DNA of 6,454 nucleotides from Frondihabitans sp. (lineage in GTDB: Bacteria > Actinomycetota > Actinomycetes > Actinomycetales > Microbacteriaceae), in contig JAODMX010000280.1 in the NCBI GenBank assembly GCA_025464735.1, forward strand, positions 1 through 6,454. The letters are read 5' to 3'. How positions within the stretch are numbered: position 1 is the stretch's first letter; every line of letters starts with the position of its first letter. Under the pieces are notes generated by a model. That model worked only from the letters and a program-made list of their open reading frames with translations, ran no database searches and was not told where the DNA came from. Of this stretch, positions 5,837 through 6,454 are shown one piece after another. Position numbers and translations under genes: made by a program.

Positions 5837-6454
5837 ACCACCTCCTGCGCGATCTCGCGCCGTTCTCCCCGGACACCTGGTCGCTAATCGACGACGAGGC
5901 CAAGGCACGACTGTCGGTAGCCCTCGGCGCCCGAAAGCTCGTCGACTTCTCGGGTCCTCTCGGCTGGGAGCACTCGGCGACCTCGCTCGGGCGCGTCGGG
6001 CCGGTCGAAGCAGCCCCTGCGGAGGGTGTCATCGTTCGCAGCCGCCGGGTGATCCCGCTCGCGGAGGTACGCGCTGACTTCACCCTTTCCCTGGAAGAAC
6101 TCGTCGGAGCAGGTCGCGGAGCCGCCGACGTCGACTTCGCCCCCCTCGACGCCGCCGCTCAGCGAATCGCGCGGCTGGAAAACGCAGCCGTCTTCGACGG
6201 CTTGGCTGCCGCCGGGTTCGCGGGGATCATCGACGCTTCCCCGCACGATCCGGTGCCGACCGGCGACGATCCCAGCAGGCTCGCCCTCCGCACGGCCGCG
6301 GCCATCGCCGTGCTCAAGCAGGCGGGCATCGGTGGCCCGTACGGCATGGCCCTCGACTACGACACGTGGGTGAACGTCCACGGGGGCAGCGACGCCGGCG
6401 GTGCCCCGCTCGCGACGCACCTTCAGCGCCTCCTCGAAGGCCCGACCGAATGGA
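5833..6454 (+). CDS. enc: Encapsulin shell protein, linocin M18/HK97-fold family (3' truncated, 207 codons present)
   Basis: This protein self-assembles into a hollow icosahedral protein compartment that holds the peroxidase. The N-terminal helix region MNHLLRDLAPFSPDTWSLID and ARKLVDFSGPLGWEHSA (33-49) match the family start, which forms the cargo-binding inner surface. RADFTLSLEEL (80-90), LENAAVFDG (115-123), and IGGPYGMALDYDTWVNV (166-182) follow in the order seen in the Thermotoga maritima and mycobacterial proteins. Family members are about 265 residues, so about 60 C-terminal residues lie outside the window. The ATG overlaps the peroxidase stop (ATGA), and GAAAGGA lies seven bases upstream. 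The direct pairing with a peroxidase carrying the loading peptide makes the assignment firm. No flavin- or iron-cargo gene is seen within the window. Confidence 0.95.
   Translation, partial: MNHLLRDLAPFSPDTWSLIDDEAKARLSVALGARKLVDFSGPLGWEHSATSLGRVGPVEAAPAEGVIVRSRRVIPLAEVRADFTLSLEELVGAGRGAADVDFAPLDAAAQRIARLENAAVFDGLAAAGFAGIIDASPHDPVPTGDDPSRLALRTAAAIAVLKQAGIGGPYGMALDYDTWVNVHGGSDAGGAPLATHLQRLLEGPTEW

Overview
The window is GC-rich, gene-dense actinobacterial DNA. Strong G/C third-position bias, GTG starts, four-base ATGA overlaps and a probable leaderless promoter all fit this. Protein resemblance suggests the order Micrococcales, perhaps Microbacteriaceae, but the genus cannot be fixed from the sequence alone. 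No RNA genes, CRISPR arrays, insertion sequences or phage genes are visible, and no stretch over 300 bases lacks a gene.

Layout. (1) Positions 1-890, plus strand: the C-terminal part of a glyceraldehyde-3-phosphate dehydrogenase, cut by the window edge, followed by a small stand-alone Smr-domain protein. (2) Positions 902-2667, minus strand: a two-gene ABC exporter, permease first and ATPase second, overlapping by ATGA and resembling the haem exporter HrtBA. (3) A 174-bp divergent intergenic region with a 7-bp inverted repeat, an 8-bp tandem repeat and a probable leaderless promoter. (4) Positions 2842-4655, plus strand: a membrane histidine kinase and a NarL/LuxR-type response regulator, again ATGA-coupled. 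Their divergent placement next to the exporter matches the ChrSA/HrtBA haem-stress locus of corynebacteria. (5) Positions 4778-6454, plus strand: a DyP-type haem peroxidase ending in an encapsulin cargo-loading peptide, ATGA-coupled to an encapsulin shell gene that runs off the window end.

How it may work. The best-supported system is the encapsulated peroxidase: the shell protein assembles a nanocompartment and the peroxidase tail docks inside it. This class is known (Brevibacterium linens and Mycobacterium tuberculosis types). The less ordinary aspect is that a probable haem sensing and export module sits directly upstream on the same chromosome arm. This suggests, as inference only, that haem handling and an encapsulated haem enzyme are co-regulated. 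A perfect 7-bp inverted repeat 30 bases upstream of the peroxidase start is a candidate control site. No wholly unknown system was recognised.
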